In this document: positions 12,595 to 27,500 of the stretch, one piece after another
How the letters are laid out: each line of letters opens with the position of its first letter
Numbering within the stretch: position 1 is the stretch's first letter
Source of the DNA: Sipunculus nudus
Taxonomy: Eukaryota > Annelida > Sipuncula > Golfingiida > Sipunculidae
Length of the DNA stretch: 64,000 nucleotides
Reading direction: 5' to 3'
NCBI GenBank assembly: GCA_026874595.1
Contig: CM049321.1
Location: 17,886,979-17,950,978 of the forward strand
The notes under the pieces: model-generated
What the model saw: only the letters and a program-made list of their open reading frames with translations
Database searches by the model: none
What the model was told of the DNA's origin: nothing
Translations under genes and position numbers: made by a program

Positions 12595-15500
12595 CTAGGC
12601 CCATGCAATATTTGACTGAGTTTGAATTTTACTATGAATGGAGCTTCCCTTTTATCTAAATCGATAAATTGGGTCCCTTTCCAACATCTCAAAATTTTGA
12701 GCAAATTTGATAAGATTTTTTGTGTTACTATGCTAAGAGACAAACAAACTGATTAACTAAAAATATGCATTCTCAGGAATTCAGGGCTCCGCCATGTGGG
12801 TAGTCCTTAACATGTGTTGCAGGAGGGGATATAGTAACGCCGTTCATGCGTCCTTCTTTCTGTCTGGGTTTGCCTTGTGGATCGAATTTCAGCCATCCGG
12901 TTTAATCAAAACCTTTCATCTTGCACATATGGCTTCCTTACCCATGGATGAAAAATCCTATCAGGTTTTAGGTCATTGGGTCAAAGGTCATGGCCAGAGG
13001 ACCCACTTCTTAAAAAAAAGTGTGTTGAATCATTTTAAGCCAAATGGTGTGACCAAAACCTTTCATCTTGCAAATATGGCTCAGCCACCCATGGATGAAG
13101 AACCTTATCGATTTCTAGGTCGCGGATCAAAGGTCACGGCTACAAGGCCAACTTTTTGAAAATGTGGACCCATTTAAAGCCGAACCGTTGGACCAAAACC
13201 TTTCATCTTACAAATATGGCTCACCTACATATGGATGAAGAAGCCTAAGGATTTATGGGTCACTCGGTTAAAGGTCATGGTCACAGGGCCCACTTCTTGA
13301 AGAAGTTTTTGGCCCCACTTAAAGCCTTGCACATAAGGCTCACCCACCCATAATAGTAGATAAAGAACCCATATCCATTTTCAGGTCATGTGGTCATTTG
13401 GCAAATAAGTGATTGATGATTGAAATAACTACTGTGTAAATTAAATAAAAAAAGTTGTGTTTATTTTCATGTAAAAAAGGCTAATAATGAAAAACTTTTA
13501 TCTCCATACTGAAAAAAACCACTCACCTATACTGTACATATACACCAGTAAATAAATATATATGGTCTGTAAAAACCATGTGAAATAACCACTGGTGTGA
13601 TTTCATGCTGAGAATGAAGGACCAGTACCAGGTACTATAAGACATCCCATTTCAAAAATGATAAGGCCAATGTAAACTTTATTTGGATGTTGTGTACTAT
13701 AACGAAAGTATTGTTGGGAGAAAAAAAAAACAATTAATACTATGGAGTTATTTAAAAAGTAAAAGGTTATCAAGTTAAGTCAAGTCAGTAATTTGCAGTG
13801 TACATAAAAGAATATGTAACTCAGATTTAAAACTAATAATTTAAGCTGAGGCTATTTATCTGCTGAAATAGAAGTCATATTTTTTTATTGACAATATATA
13901 TAATAGTGTTTATTGAAATTACACGCACATGTTTACACATTGAGACCTCTCCTTACAGGCAGCTCTGTATCTCTCTTTGTCACTATAACAGACCCAAATG
14001 TTTAGTGTCATTGTCAACAGATGTCACTATTGTGGTGGAAATATATGTGATCAGTTCCATCGCAAATGAAACCCAGAAACTAGCTATGAAACAAAAGTGA
14101 ACTTGAGATCCTTTTTTATTCTTTTGCATACCCATTTACAAACTAGATTTTTTTTATGATAGATTACTTTCTCTTTCAATTCCATTCTAACAACTTGTCA
14201 GTCACTTAAGGTCCCCTGTTCACCCGTCTTATCTGTAGAATTTCTTTCTTTCTCTTGATTCATATGACTGAACAATTTCTGCTGAGAAAAGTTCTTATAA
14301 TGGCCATGTGATGGATGTATTATCAGGGGCGGATCCAGGATAAAAAAAGGGGGGGTCCAACCAAGGACTAGTGAAAAACCTAAAAAAAGATCACCATGTC
14401 AGGGAAAGGGGGCCAGGCCACAAAATTTTGTCTGATATCCTTAAAAAAAGCTTCCAGAGTATGAAAAGAGGGGGGGGTCTGGACCCCTCCCCTGGATCCA
14501 CTTCTGATTATGAGTTTGTTTATCTAATAGCTGTTAGCAAACATGGTACATATACCCATGTTGACAAACAGATAAAAACCTCTGGTTGATTGAGCATATA
14601 CAGGAGATGACAGGTTTTTAGTTATTGTCGGTCATATACAGGAGATGACAGGTTATTAGTTATTGTTGGTCATATATAGGAGATGACAGGTTTTAAGTTA
14701 TTGTTGGTCATATGTACAGGAGATGACAGGTTATAAGTTATTGTTGGTCATATGCAGGAGATGACAGGTTATTAGTTATTGTTCATCATATACAATAGAT
14801 GACAGGTTATTAGTTATTGTAGGTCATATAGGAGATGACAGGTTATTAGTTATTGTAGGTCATATACAGGAGATGATAGGTTATTAGTTATTGTTGGTCA
14901 CATACAGGAGATGACAGGTTATTAGTTATTGTTGGTCATGTACAGGAGATGACAGGTTATTAGTTATTGTAGGTCATATACAGGAGATGACAGGTAATTA
15001 GTTAGTGTTGGTTATATACAGGAGATGACAGGTTATTAGTTATTGTAGGTCATATACAGGAGATGATAGGTTATAAGTTGTTGTTGGTCATATAAAGGAG
15101 ATGACAGGTTATTAGTTATTGTAGGTCATATACAGGAGATGACAGGTTATTAGTCATTGTTGGTCCTCAAGAGCATGTGATTTACACCATCTTTTGTCAT
15201 ATGTTAGTTTGATTTGTTGTAAATTATCTTTGTTGGACTTGTTTGGATACTGATCAGTTACCATCTTAGGGGGCTCCAGTTGTTATAAACATTTGGATGT
15301 AAATTATATGGACAGACTCATTTCTGTCGGGTCTGCACTTTTTGGCTTTTTATTACAAAATGTTTTAAGAAATTTTCTTTAAATACTGCACATCAGATAT
15401 AAAAATAGACCCCTTTAATATGTGTTTATCTTGTGAATATCTTGAGTTTTTAGGCCTACATTTATCATATTTCTTAACTAGTCTTTCAGATGTTATATTT

Positions 15501-18500
15501 TTTTATTGAGTGTTATAATGATATATACACAAGGTGGACATGTAAATTGTATACATAAGTACTGTACTAATTATGACCAGTCAAATGACCTCATGAACAC
15601 CTGAGTTGTCATCAAGCACGCTAGTCTGCTGCTGATGACCATGTGATATGGTCTAAAGCTACAGCTACATACAATACGAGTCCCTGGACCTGAGTTACTA
15701 TTTATAACTGAGTTATTAGAATTTTCAAACCTTTATTGAATCTCCAGCAACAGGTTCCAATATTACATGGTTGGATACATAGTACCAGTTGCTATGACAA
15801 CACTGTGATGATATAAATTATCCTTTGCTAATTGAGGGCTCGATCATCACAGAAAGTGTTGATATGTGATCATTCAGTTCCAAAGTTGATGGCTCATTAG
15901 AATAGCTATATCTTTGTTCACCACTGACGAATATAATTCAATCATTGTGAAGTGTCTGGCTGTATTTTAGATTATTTGTCTCATTCAAATTCAATGCATT
16001 ATTCAGACATTATTATTCACTTGGCATTCCACTGAATAGTTCTGGCAGCCTTTTGCCTAGAACTTTATATTCTGTCTCCTTTGTATAAAAAGTATCCCAG
16101 GAAACATGCTGACAGGGGTATTAGTCCAGACTACACTAGTTCTGTTTGGGAAAGTAGCCCAAATTATGTAAATTTTTGCACTTTTAACCGTAAGGTGATT
16201 GACTGTTTATTTTGCCAATGGTTTCTTGATTGGTTGCTCACAACTGCTTTGCTCATAATTATTCATTGAATAGATATGCAATTAAGGTCAAATCGAATTC
16301 ATGGTTTGGTCAATTGACCAGAAACTTTGCCAGATCAAGTATAAATACCCACAACCATGAATTAATAAATAATGACCGTGATTATAGATTGCATGCACAC
16401 ACACAAGCACACTAGTCCTAATCATTATCATAATTTTTCTGTTTAAATTACCCTGGATCAAGTATTCATGTACTTTTCCAGCATTTATACTTACTAAAGT
16501 ATTTGTGACTGAAAATGGCAAGAAACCACAAAAAGGTATCTTGTGTCATAAAGTATAAATGTAGTAAAGTAGTTGTTAATAATTCACATACATATATATA
16601 TTAATGTGATTTCAGAATTGAAAGCTAATGGGCAGCTTGGTGCTACTGCATTAGGAATGTCCAATCACAGGTTAGATCACTCACCTTCAGCCAATCAGCA
16701 CCGGGGAGCAGGGCATAGGTCACCACCACCAGCCAATCAGCAGTCAAGACCAACAGGTAGATCTCACCAACCAGCCAGTCACCTGGAAGATGCTATGGGG
16801 AGGCAATATCCAGCCAATCAACATCAAGGAAACTTCAGAGGATCACAGCAACCAGCCAATCAGCAGAAAAGAGGGAGTCCTGTTTCACAACCTACAGAAA
16901 ATCAGTCACCGGATCGAATTCATGCTCATAACAGGATTACTAATCAAAATAATGATATCCCACATATATATGGCACCCATCATTCAACAGTCAACCAGCT
17001 TCATCCACAGAATAACTCTCGGGTAGGTTATTATGAATATCTATTAACTTTACTCAGGCATATATCATATAGAAGTGAATGATGATATCATTATTTCTAT
17101 ATTTTGTTATATTGGGCTTTAATGACTCACTGGTGCACTGATACATTGTTATACATTTAGTCAAATATCATATTTGTATCAACAGATATCCCTGTGTGTT
17201 GATATGCTGATAGGAAATGACCATACACTGATACATGATGATACACAGTCAAATAGCATGTTGGTATCAACAGATATCCCTGTGTGTTGATACTCTGATA
17301 TTATTATTTACCTGTTAATAAGACACAATGTCTGATGCTGGAAAATATATTTGAAAGTTAAAAATATAAAAAAAATATAAATAAATTACCTGTAAAATCA
17401 CAAGACATTAATACTTATCACATATAATGTGTAAAAATGTTTTTGTTAAAATGGATACATTCATTCTGATCTATGTGATTAATAAGAAACCTGAAATGAG
17501 GCAAGTAATAATTAATTCCCAACACTTTAAAAACTTGTCTGACATTTGTCCTCACAAACATGTTTGCACAATATCCTTAAAATATCTTCATGCATATTGG
17601 AAAAAAATCCTTTGAATAGGTAGGGTGGCAAAATAGACAAAATTTAATCTGGTATAACCCCAAACTTAGGGTATGAATATCACTTAATTTAATATTCTGT
17701 AACATGATATATTATAACATAATATCAATTAATACAGCTAAATGTAGCTTAACATTGTATAATATAATGTTATGTGGTTCACTATTTTTGTTCTTGTGCA
17801 GATCAGAGATAGTGTAACCCCTATTGGTCATGTGGCTCCAGGAATCAGACCGTCAGAGCCTCCTGGTGGCCAGGTCTCACGTTCCTCACCAGAGCAACAG
17901 CAGAGAGCAACAGGTAGGAAAAATATTATCTCTTGGGAAGTGATAAGTGAAAATTGAGATAATACTAAAACATAAACTAAAAATAAATATCTTTCCTCTT
18001 TAAACTCCATCTATCTTCACTTGTGTTGCCAGTATTAAGGTCAATAGAAACCTGATAGAAGCAAAACAAAACAAAATATTTTGAGTTATTGTCATATCAA
18101 CCAGTTAAAATGTGGCTTGCTTTTACCTGGTGCTGAAATAGTGTACTACTTAAAAAATTATTTTGTATTTAAACATTGAAATATCATATGAAAATGTCAA
18201 AAATACAGATACCATCAGAAAGATCACTGAACCAAGTTTAAAATAATGTATACTTATGTAATCTAGTATGAATTTAAAACTTTTAAAATTAAAATTTTTT
18301 CCAGGATATATTTTATACAAAGGAAACAGTATAAAAAGTACTAGGCAAAAGGTTGCAGGATTCATTCTGCTGGCTGCGCAGTGAATAATAATGTCTTACC
18401 TGGCATGTAATTTGTATGAGACAAATTATACAAAATATGGCCAAACGTTTTACAATGAATGTGATATATTCAGCACTGGACAACAGATATATGGCAATTC

Positions 18501-21500
18501 CAGTTGATGACATCAGTCATGCAAAGTCATTCATCATTGACCTTTGGTACATCACTTTTGTCTTGTAAAGAGCTTTCACATGGGCATGGAAGGCCTTCTG
18601 TGTGGGAGGATATTGGGGGCTCATTAGCATAATTAGGTTAAAAGGGTGGGGCATCTGATGGTGAGGTCGATTGAAAGCGAAGATGTATCAGTGATGCTGC
18701 ATTGCATACATTTGCTGCTTTATTTATAATTCATATTCCTTCTTCTTGTAAATTCTAGTGATGGAGCGTCTCCAACGAGGACCTCCAGCGCCCCCTGGTG
18801 GCCAGGAAAGGCAACAAGAACCTGCAAGTAAGTACATTAACTATTGGTTATGACTTAGTTATATAATGTTTCTTATGTAAATTTAATCTACTACATCATC
18901 TTTTAGTAATAAGCTTTAAAATGTAAGAGTTTACTGCTTAAAATCTTGAACTTATACATTCAAAAGGGCAATTAATAAATATTTTTTTACTTTTTAAAGG
19001 TACCTATGTTCCAGTTGAATATTTTGTTATTATCGCCTATATTATTATAAGAGTATTAGCATTAGTAGTAGCAGTGGTACCAATACAAGTATTATTATTA
19101 TTATTTTTTTTATTATAATAATTGCTATTATAATAATAATTATTATTATAAAGATCATTTTTATTGATATTATTGGTGTTAGTTGTAGCACTAGTTGTTC
19201 ATAAGATCAGGAAACAAACTGACAATTACATATTGGTTCTGCTAAACATACTATGGCTCATTTAGGACACTCAGAAAATTATTTTTATCTCATTCCCGTG
19301 CGATTATATCACGTGGGAATGAAATAAATATAGATAGACAATACAGTAAGACATACATCTTAAATCCTTAAGGCATGTTTCTCTACACTGGGTTAAGATT
19401 ATGGTCTGTTATTTGCATGCATATGGGGCAGGCTTAATATGCCTAAACCTGAAATGGGGCAACAGCGACTCTTACAACACTCATGGGCCATGTTTGTTCA
19501 GAGAATGTATGAGTAGGGAAGTGGGAGGGGGGAGGGGTAGTTTAGATAAAACATGTGCCATACTAAATTTGCATAATATGAAATGTTATTGTGGAAAGAT
19601 CTGATGGGGATATTGAGCAATTTTCTCTTGAAAAGGTTTTATTTCCTGAAAGAGGGGACAAAAGGTGGCCATGCAACTAACTCTCCTTAAAAAGTGTCCA
19701 CTTGCCCACTCCCCCCTCCCCCCAGCCTGCAATGATGTGTAATGGCTGACACCCTTGGTTGTAAGCTTTTCCCTTGAGACATAACACAAACCAACATGTT
19801 GTTTTCTCCATTTGGTACACCCAAGATTATATAACCCTAACCCATAGCCTTAACCCAACAAAATTTAAGATTTTTCCCTGAACACATAAAAATAGGCAAG
19901 TTGAAAGCCTGGCTGAAAGTCATCTGAGCTATAGCAATCACTCTTTGTCTGTTGTCCCTCTGTCTGTCCGTCTGTTGGTTAACAGGGCACAGATCGTAAC
20001 CACTGGACCTAGAGTCTTCTAACTTGACATCCAAGGAGATCCATGAAAAATCTCCGTTGAAACCAGAAATTAGGTCTCTGTTACCCATATCCTGTAAGCT
20101 AGGGGGCTTGAAAATTTCCCCCAGAATGATTAAAAATTTGATACAAAAGCTTGACAGTATCTGAAAAACTAATGCATTGATCACCATAATTTTTTGCATG
20201 CATATTGATCACGGAGTGTTTCACCAGTTCCTGCAGGCTGGTGGCACCATCTGGATTTTTTTTTTTTTATATATTTTTCTCTATTTTTGAGACCTTCAAA
20301 GATGTGGTTGTCTGTTAACAGACATATCATAACCATTGCACCTAGAATCTTCTAACTTGACATCAAGGGAGGTAGATGAAAATCTCATAAGAAACCTAAA
20401 AATAGGTCTCTGTTAACCATATCCTCCAAGCTAAGCTTTAGTTGAATGGGGATACCACCTACAAAATTTGGCATTCAAATGATAAAATGTTTTGTGAATG
20501 TCTTCTTAGTCAGCTGAGCTTCATGACCCATGGGTCACTTGTTTGAGAAATTTTCACTGAAAATTAAAATGAAAAATAATTTATAAGGGTGGGGATTAAA
20601 ATTGGCAAGGGCTTTGCCTCAGAGACCACCCTCTTTTGGCTTTTTTTAAATTGTTTTTATTATAATAATTCATTATAATTGTTAAATATCGTTGCTAGGT
20701 CCAAACTTTGAGCTTATGACGACCATTCCGTCTACTGTCCTTGAGATAGAAGATGAGGAAGCAGACTTGCCGATCAGCCTCACAATGAGGCAGTACAAGA
20801 TGACAGCTAAACCAAGAGGTACGGCATCCAGATCACAGGGGTGTACCTAATTCTCAAACCAGAAAACCCTCACAGAGGGCATACCTCCACAGGTCAAACC
20901 CAGAAAATCCTCACAGAGGGCATTCCTCACCAGTCAAAACCAGAAAACCCTCACAGAGGGCATACCCCCACAGGTCAAACCCAGAAAATCCTCACAGAGG
21001 GCATTCCTTACCGGTCAAAACCAGAAAACCCTCATAGAGGGCATACCCCAACAGGTCAAACCCAGAAAATCCTCACAGAGGGCATTCCTTACCAGTCAAA
21101 ACCAGAAAACCTCACTGAGGGCATACCCCCACAGGTCAAACCCAGAAAATCCTCACAGAGGGCATTCCTTACCAGTCAAAACCAGAAAACCCTCACAGAG
21201 GGCATACCTCCACAGGTCAAGATGGCCCCTTAATTTTATCATTTCTCAGTTCCAAATCAATGGACCTATCAATGAACTCTAATTGAATATTCATTCAATG
21301 AATAATCATAAGCATTAAACTCACAAGAATCGATCAGGTAACCTTAAACAATTTAAAGTGTCAATAATCTGACATTATGGTGCATAACTTGACAGAGCTC
21401 TGCCAACCAGAACATATGTAGTCTGTACCAGTGCCCATGTCGGCATGTTTTCCAGAATATTTTTTTAATACAAAGGAGAAGGTATAAAAAGTTTTAGACT

Positions 21501-24500
21501 ATAGGCTGCAGGAGCCATTCCTCCAACTACCCAGTGAATAATAATGTCTTACCTGGCACGTATTTGTATGAGACAAATAATCCAAAATATTGCAAGACAA
21601 TTTACAATGACTGCAATATTTTCAACAATTGAGAGCAGGGATACCAGTGGATGATGTAATCAACCTTTGTGACGTCATTATTATGTTGTAAACAGCTCTC
21701 GCTACTATGGGCATGGAAGACCTTCTGTGTTAGGAGCGTTTTGGGTTGTTAGGTCATTCAGGTTATATTTACAACAAACATTTTTTAAGTGCCCCATTAA
21801 GGGCTCATAAATTGTTTTTCTTGGTTTGCATCAAAGTCAGCATCAGCTTTCACATCGACCCTTTTGAAAAGCCTATACCTTGGACACACTGCCAACTATC
21901 AACAATATATCATAAACCTACTTTCATGGTGCTGTGACCTTGACCTTTCCCCTAAAGGTCATATGAATGTTGACTAAGGGCCATATTTCCATGTTAGTTT
22001 ATATCAGATTTGGTACAAACCTGGTTGAAAGCAGTGGCATATGACTCCTTTGAATTGGGTAACTTATTAGTGACTTTTACTTTTATTTATGGAATTTATA
22101 AGCACTTTTTTTTAAACTCACTTCATTTCACTGAAATGCCATAAGATGTTTTTTATATGTTAGTAATGCCCTCTTGCAAATTAACATCATCTTCATCAAT
22201 TAAGTCATCATTACCTTATTAACTGACCTGTAAAAAACCCTGCAACTGTTTTAGTACCGCGGTTATATCCTTCATCAAGAAACCCACTTAAGGCTCTGTG
22301 AGGGAGCAAATATTTTTGTCATTTCTAACAACACCTCATGGCCTACAAGTACACTGTCACTAGACATAAACCAGAGAAATTGTTAACTTTTTTCAGGATT
22401 ACTTTCTAAAAACACCTAACATGAACGAGAAAAAATCCCTTTAAACTCAGCTTTTTTGTAAATCCCTCCACATGTTTGTTGAATTTCCAACTGTATGAAG
22501 CATGACTCGCACTGGTTACTGGACACCGCCAGCTTGTATGCCATACAGGAAATGATCTGTAACCATAGAGACAGAGTTTCAGTTTGGGTTGTGAGTTCAC
22601 ATGTGTTCTTTTGTATTAATTAATCATTTGTAGCCTAATGTTAAGACTATGGGCTGTTTACCATGGTATGTATACAACATGATAGAAGACAATTGCAATA
22701 CATTCTTAGATATGGCTTGTATCACAACTCAAGTTAGGCTTACTTGCCCAGTAAGTGCCTACTGAGTCAATGTACTCATATCTCTAGCTGTTTCATATGC
22801 CTGATAATTTACAAATATGAATAAAATTAGAAAGAAGACACCGATCTCTAGCTATTTCATTTGCATGATGATTTACAAATTTGAATAACTTTGGAAAGAG
22901 GACCCCGATCTCTAGCTATTTCACATGCATGATGATTTACAAATATGAATAAAATAGGAAAGAAGACAAAGATCTCTAGCTATTTCATATGCATGATGAT
23001 CTACAAATATGAATAAAATAGGAAAGAAGACAAAGATCTCTAGCTATTTCATATGCATGATGATTTACAAATATGAATCAAATAGGAAAGAAGACAAAGA
23101 TCTCTAGCTATTTCATATGCATGATGATTTACAAATATGAATAAAATAGGAAAGAAGACAAAGATCTCTAGCTATTTCATTTGCATGATGATTTACAAAT
23201 ATGAATAAAATTGGAAAGAAGACGCAGATCTCTAGCTATTTCATATGCATGATGATTTACAAATATGAATAAAATAGGAAAGAAGACACAGATCTCTAGC
23301 TATTTCATATGCATCACCCAGGGAGCATCTTTGATGGGATGGCTGTTTCCTGTTGGTGATGTGTTCATCATTCTGTAAATCATTACTGTGTGGGTATTCA
23401 ACATTTTTTTTTTATATTTTAGGTATTTGTATTGTAATCAACAATGAGAAGTTTACAAAAATTCCCAATGACAACCAAAGTGAATACTTGGAGGAAAGAA
23501 AAGGAAGTAGTATAGACAGAGGTCAGTGTTACCATGGCAACATTTAAAAAAAATTATTCTCTTCATAATCTAATGAGTAAAGCAGAATTGTATCAATTTA
23601 TTCTTGTTTTTTTTTACCATTAATGTGTTTGGGAATTTGATAAATATGAACTTTAGTCATTTATATGATTGCCTGATGGAGGCATAATTAACTTTATTTC
23701 CATCATTTTCAAGGTTGAAATAGAAAAGATAATTAAGATATAAAAAAGCACATGCAAGAAAAAATATAAAAAATCACTTGAATTTTTCATTTCACCAGAA
23801 AAAAGAGTTTATAACAAGATCTTAAATATCTGTCTTATTTGTATAAAAAAAAATCAGTGGAGTTTCATATTTGAAGTTTACACATTACTGAATAGTATTC
23901 ACGAAATTGTGTCTATTTTATGTTTACATTGTTTAAATTTGATGTTAACTTTGTCAGTACTATGTACTAAGCATTATACAGTGCCTGGTACTTTAATGGC
24001 TTGACTACTATATCAACCAATGCATGAAAAACTAGGTCACCGTGACCTAATTTCTGAGAATTTATACCGGGACCTTTTGTGATGTATTGTCTACAATACA
24101 TTACATACATTACATGTCTACTCTTCATTGTGTATAAAAATAAATTTATATTATATTTTTCACTTCAGGTAATCTACATTATGTTTGGGTAAAACTCGGC
24201 TTCCCAACAGTCATTTATGACAACCTGACTGATACCGAGATGGTGCAAGTCATCGCTCATTTTGCGAACCAAGATCACTCTAAGTTTGATGCGTTCGTAT
24301 GCTGTATACTCTCACATGGTAAACAGGGCACCGTTTATGGTAGCAATGGTAAACAGGTGAGGATCAGTGACATCACAAAATACTTCGGAGCTGTCAGGTG
24401 CAAGAGCCTAGTAGGAAAGCCGAAGCTCTTCTTCATACAGGCGTGCCAAGGACTGAAAAGACAACCAGGTAGGTTTTAAAGATCCTTGGAATGGGGGACA

Positions 24501-27500
24501 TTGATTTGGGTTTGTCTGTCTGTCTGTCCGTCTGTCAGGTTTTCATTTCTGTGCGATAACTTTCCTAAATGTTACCCGATTTAATTCAAATTTGGGTCAG
24601 TGATTGCTCTCATGCTAACCTTGGTTTGGATTGGTTTTTGAAGTATGTCTCACTAGATAATAATACAATATGATATTTCATTTTCTTATGTGATGAATCA
24701 GCACATTTATTTTCAATATTTACCAACAGGTGTCGCTAGCGGTCGCAAGAAATACTTGAATTTTTGGCAGTAACTTCCAGGTGCTGCCATCTTTTGAGCA
24801 TGGTTTAAACTATTTCTACTAAGTCATCACAGACTTTAAAATCATCCCAGTCTTGAAGGCAAAAGCGGAAGACATAAACTCCTTGAATTTGCTTTGTTAA
24901 ATAGACACCAGAGCAGCTTACTGAATCATGGTCTCGGAAAGCTCAACTGCCACAGGCTTGATAGTATGAAGATGAAAATTCCTAATATATTAATGTAATG
25001 AGTATATAGAGTTAAACTTCAATAATTTTAGGAGTCAATACCATAACATGTGTAAGCCAGTTTCAGCTGCTATGTATATAATCATGACTGCCCTGGCCCT
25101 GAAGATATCATTTAATCACAATAAGTCGGCAGAATCTATACAGTTAAAATTTATATTATTGGTTATTTATTACTGTCGGGTGGGTACATTAATAATATTA
25201 ACATTACTTGAAGATATAATTAAATGTTAATTTGTTTTTTTATCAATGAAGTAGATATCATAAAATATTTTTTTTATGTGCAGCTGTGAAGAAGATACCA
25301 TACAACAACTATTTCATGATGAAATAAAATTTACTTTTTTATCAGATACCACTAAATTTAAAAAAAAAAATATTGTTGATACTGTTTAAGACATTTGCAT
25401 AGACATTTTTCTTTCAAGAAAATGAAATCATTCAGTTTTGAGAACATTTTGTTTATTTATGATGTGCTTTTACCTGTTTACCAAAACAATTTTATTATCA
25501 TCATGTCATATTGTCCCCCTGATCATATGGAGTTTAAGTAAACCTGTGAGTTTATGCGATGATGTGGCATCGCTCGTCAGCCATTGGCGTGTACTTTAAC
25601 CCATACTATCTTAAAATAGCAGGAGCTAGCAAAAATCAGTTATCTAAAATACTCTGTCAGATTTATTTTATTTTTAGGCTATCTGCATTGACTTAGACTT
25701 TACAGGGTAAAAGCAAAAAAAAAACTATAAAAATAAGAGAAATAATCCCTGAAACATTCTCTTTCAAGTTTGTTCTAGTGGTTCCAGTTCATTGATTTTT
25801 GGCTGAGTTACAGGAAGCTGAACTTAGTCATATGTCCAAATCAGCATACTAAAATTACAATCTCAGTAACAGCAGGAGCTATCATCACCAAATTTTATGC
25901 AAATGTGGGTCACATGAGTTATTTTTGAAGTTAAGGTATTGGAGGTGGCACCTGCATCATTTTTTTTTTTGGTAAGGGTTAATCTTTCATCTGTACATTA
26001 ACCCATAGTTTCTCAGGAACAGCAGGAGCTAGAATCACCAAACTATATTAAAAATCAGTTACATGTCAAATGTGTTGGGAATTAGCTTTAAGTGGCACCA
26101 CCTGTAACGACTTATATTAAATGGAAAAAAGGAAGAATACCTTTAAAAGTCTTTTACTCCGAAATCGTTCAGACACATGGTTCAGTATTTCACAGATTTG
26201 ATTCTAGAGGCGAGCACTGTCAACTTTGTTCAAATGGTCTGGGTTCAATGTATTTTGGCCGAGTTTCAGAAATTTGAACTTGGTCATTTGGCCAAGTAAG
26301 TATACTAACATCACAATCTCAGAATTGGCAGGATCTATCATCACCAAATTCTATGTAAATGTTATTCACATGAGTCATATTTGAAATTGAGGCATAGGTG
26401 GTGCAACTTCTTAGACCTTCCTTGCACAAGGGTCATTGGTCATCAGTACATTAACCACTAATGTCTAAGGAACAGCAGGAGGTATCATCAGCAAAGTTTT
26501 AGGCAAATTTTGGTCATATGAATAAAATTTGAAATTTAAGTTTTTGTGGCACCACCTGCATTGACCTGTTTTTTTCAGCAAAAAAAACTCACAATTTTAG
26601 TGTAATCTCTTTCATCTTCTGCATTAAAAATGTTTATGATGAAACCTTCAAACCAGTCTAGCCAAATTGTTCTTTTTTTTTTCAAAGAATTAGCTTAAGG
26701 TAGGGTTCTCTCAATTGTTTAAGAAAAGATTGGATTCATTGAATTTTTGTAGAGTTAAAGAAAGCTGAAGTTGGTCTTGTGGCTATAAGTAAACCTATAT
26801 CTAACTCAGGGCTGCAATAAATTTCTTCTGCAAAACTGCTGTTTTTAATTATGCAACATTGCACAAAAACGATTCATAGGTGGCATATGTTTAAGTTTAC
26901 TTAAATGATTTTTGGCTGAATTATTGGACCTTTAACAGTGAAAGGACTGGGAGATAGTAGATTTATAGTATTAGACAACACAAATTATTGGTGTCCATAT
27001 ACAGCTTATGTGTAAGATAAATCCATGAATAAAATATATCTGTATTCTGTTTTTTTTTTCAATCTGATATTATTCTAAAATCTTCTGAATATGTAAGCTT
27101 GCAAAAAAGCACTGTATCCAAAGTCTTTCCGTATGCATAACCAGATTGACCAACAGGTCAAGAGTTCAGTCAACAGCCAAGTGCAGGTCAAAAGTTCACC
27201 CAGTCCAGTTGCTGCACCTGGCTTTAGTTCCAGTTTATTTGGGAGCAGCTGCCTTCCACAGGTAAGCTTGGTCAGCCCAGTGCACCTGACTCAAGAGAAG
27301 TTTGATGTATTGGCCTGGAATGTTGGCTTGTCCATACATCTTTGATGGCTTTCTCCATCACAAGAATGATATTGCCACTTTCAATGATTTTGCATAGAGT
27401 ATGTCCCTGCTTATTTCTCAGGAGATATTTGATATATCAGCCTGAAATTGTGCATATCTATACATTTTGGATAGGTTTGTTGTATACAAGACTGGTGGTT

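Noticed and set aside
14595-15165. CRISPR-like 38-base repeat array
   Set aside because: Contiguous units without spacers; a minisatellite.
20841-21233. 130-codon repetitive ORF
   Set aside because: Product of an 81-base intronic tandem repeat; a stop separates it from the caspase frame.
27098-27261. Possible extra caspase exon between p20 and p10 (Ser/Gln-rich, strong donor CCACAG/GTAAGC)
   Set aside because: It enters in phase 1 but leaves in phase 0, so it breaks the frame with the p10 exon at 28208, while 24468 joins 28208 directly in phase. The acceptor is weak and the segment lies inside a repeat element.
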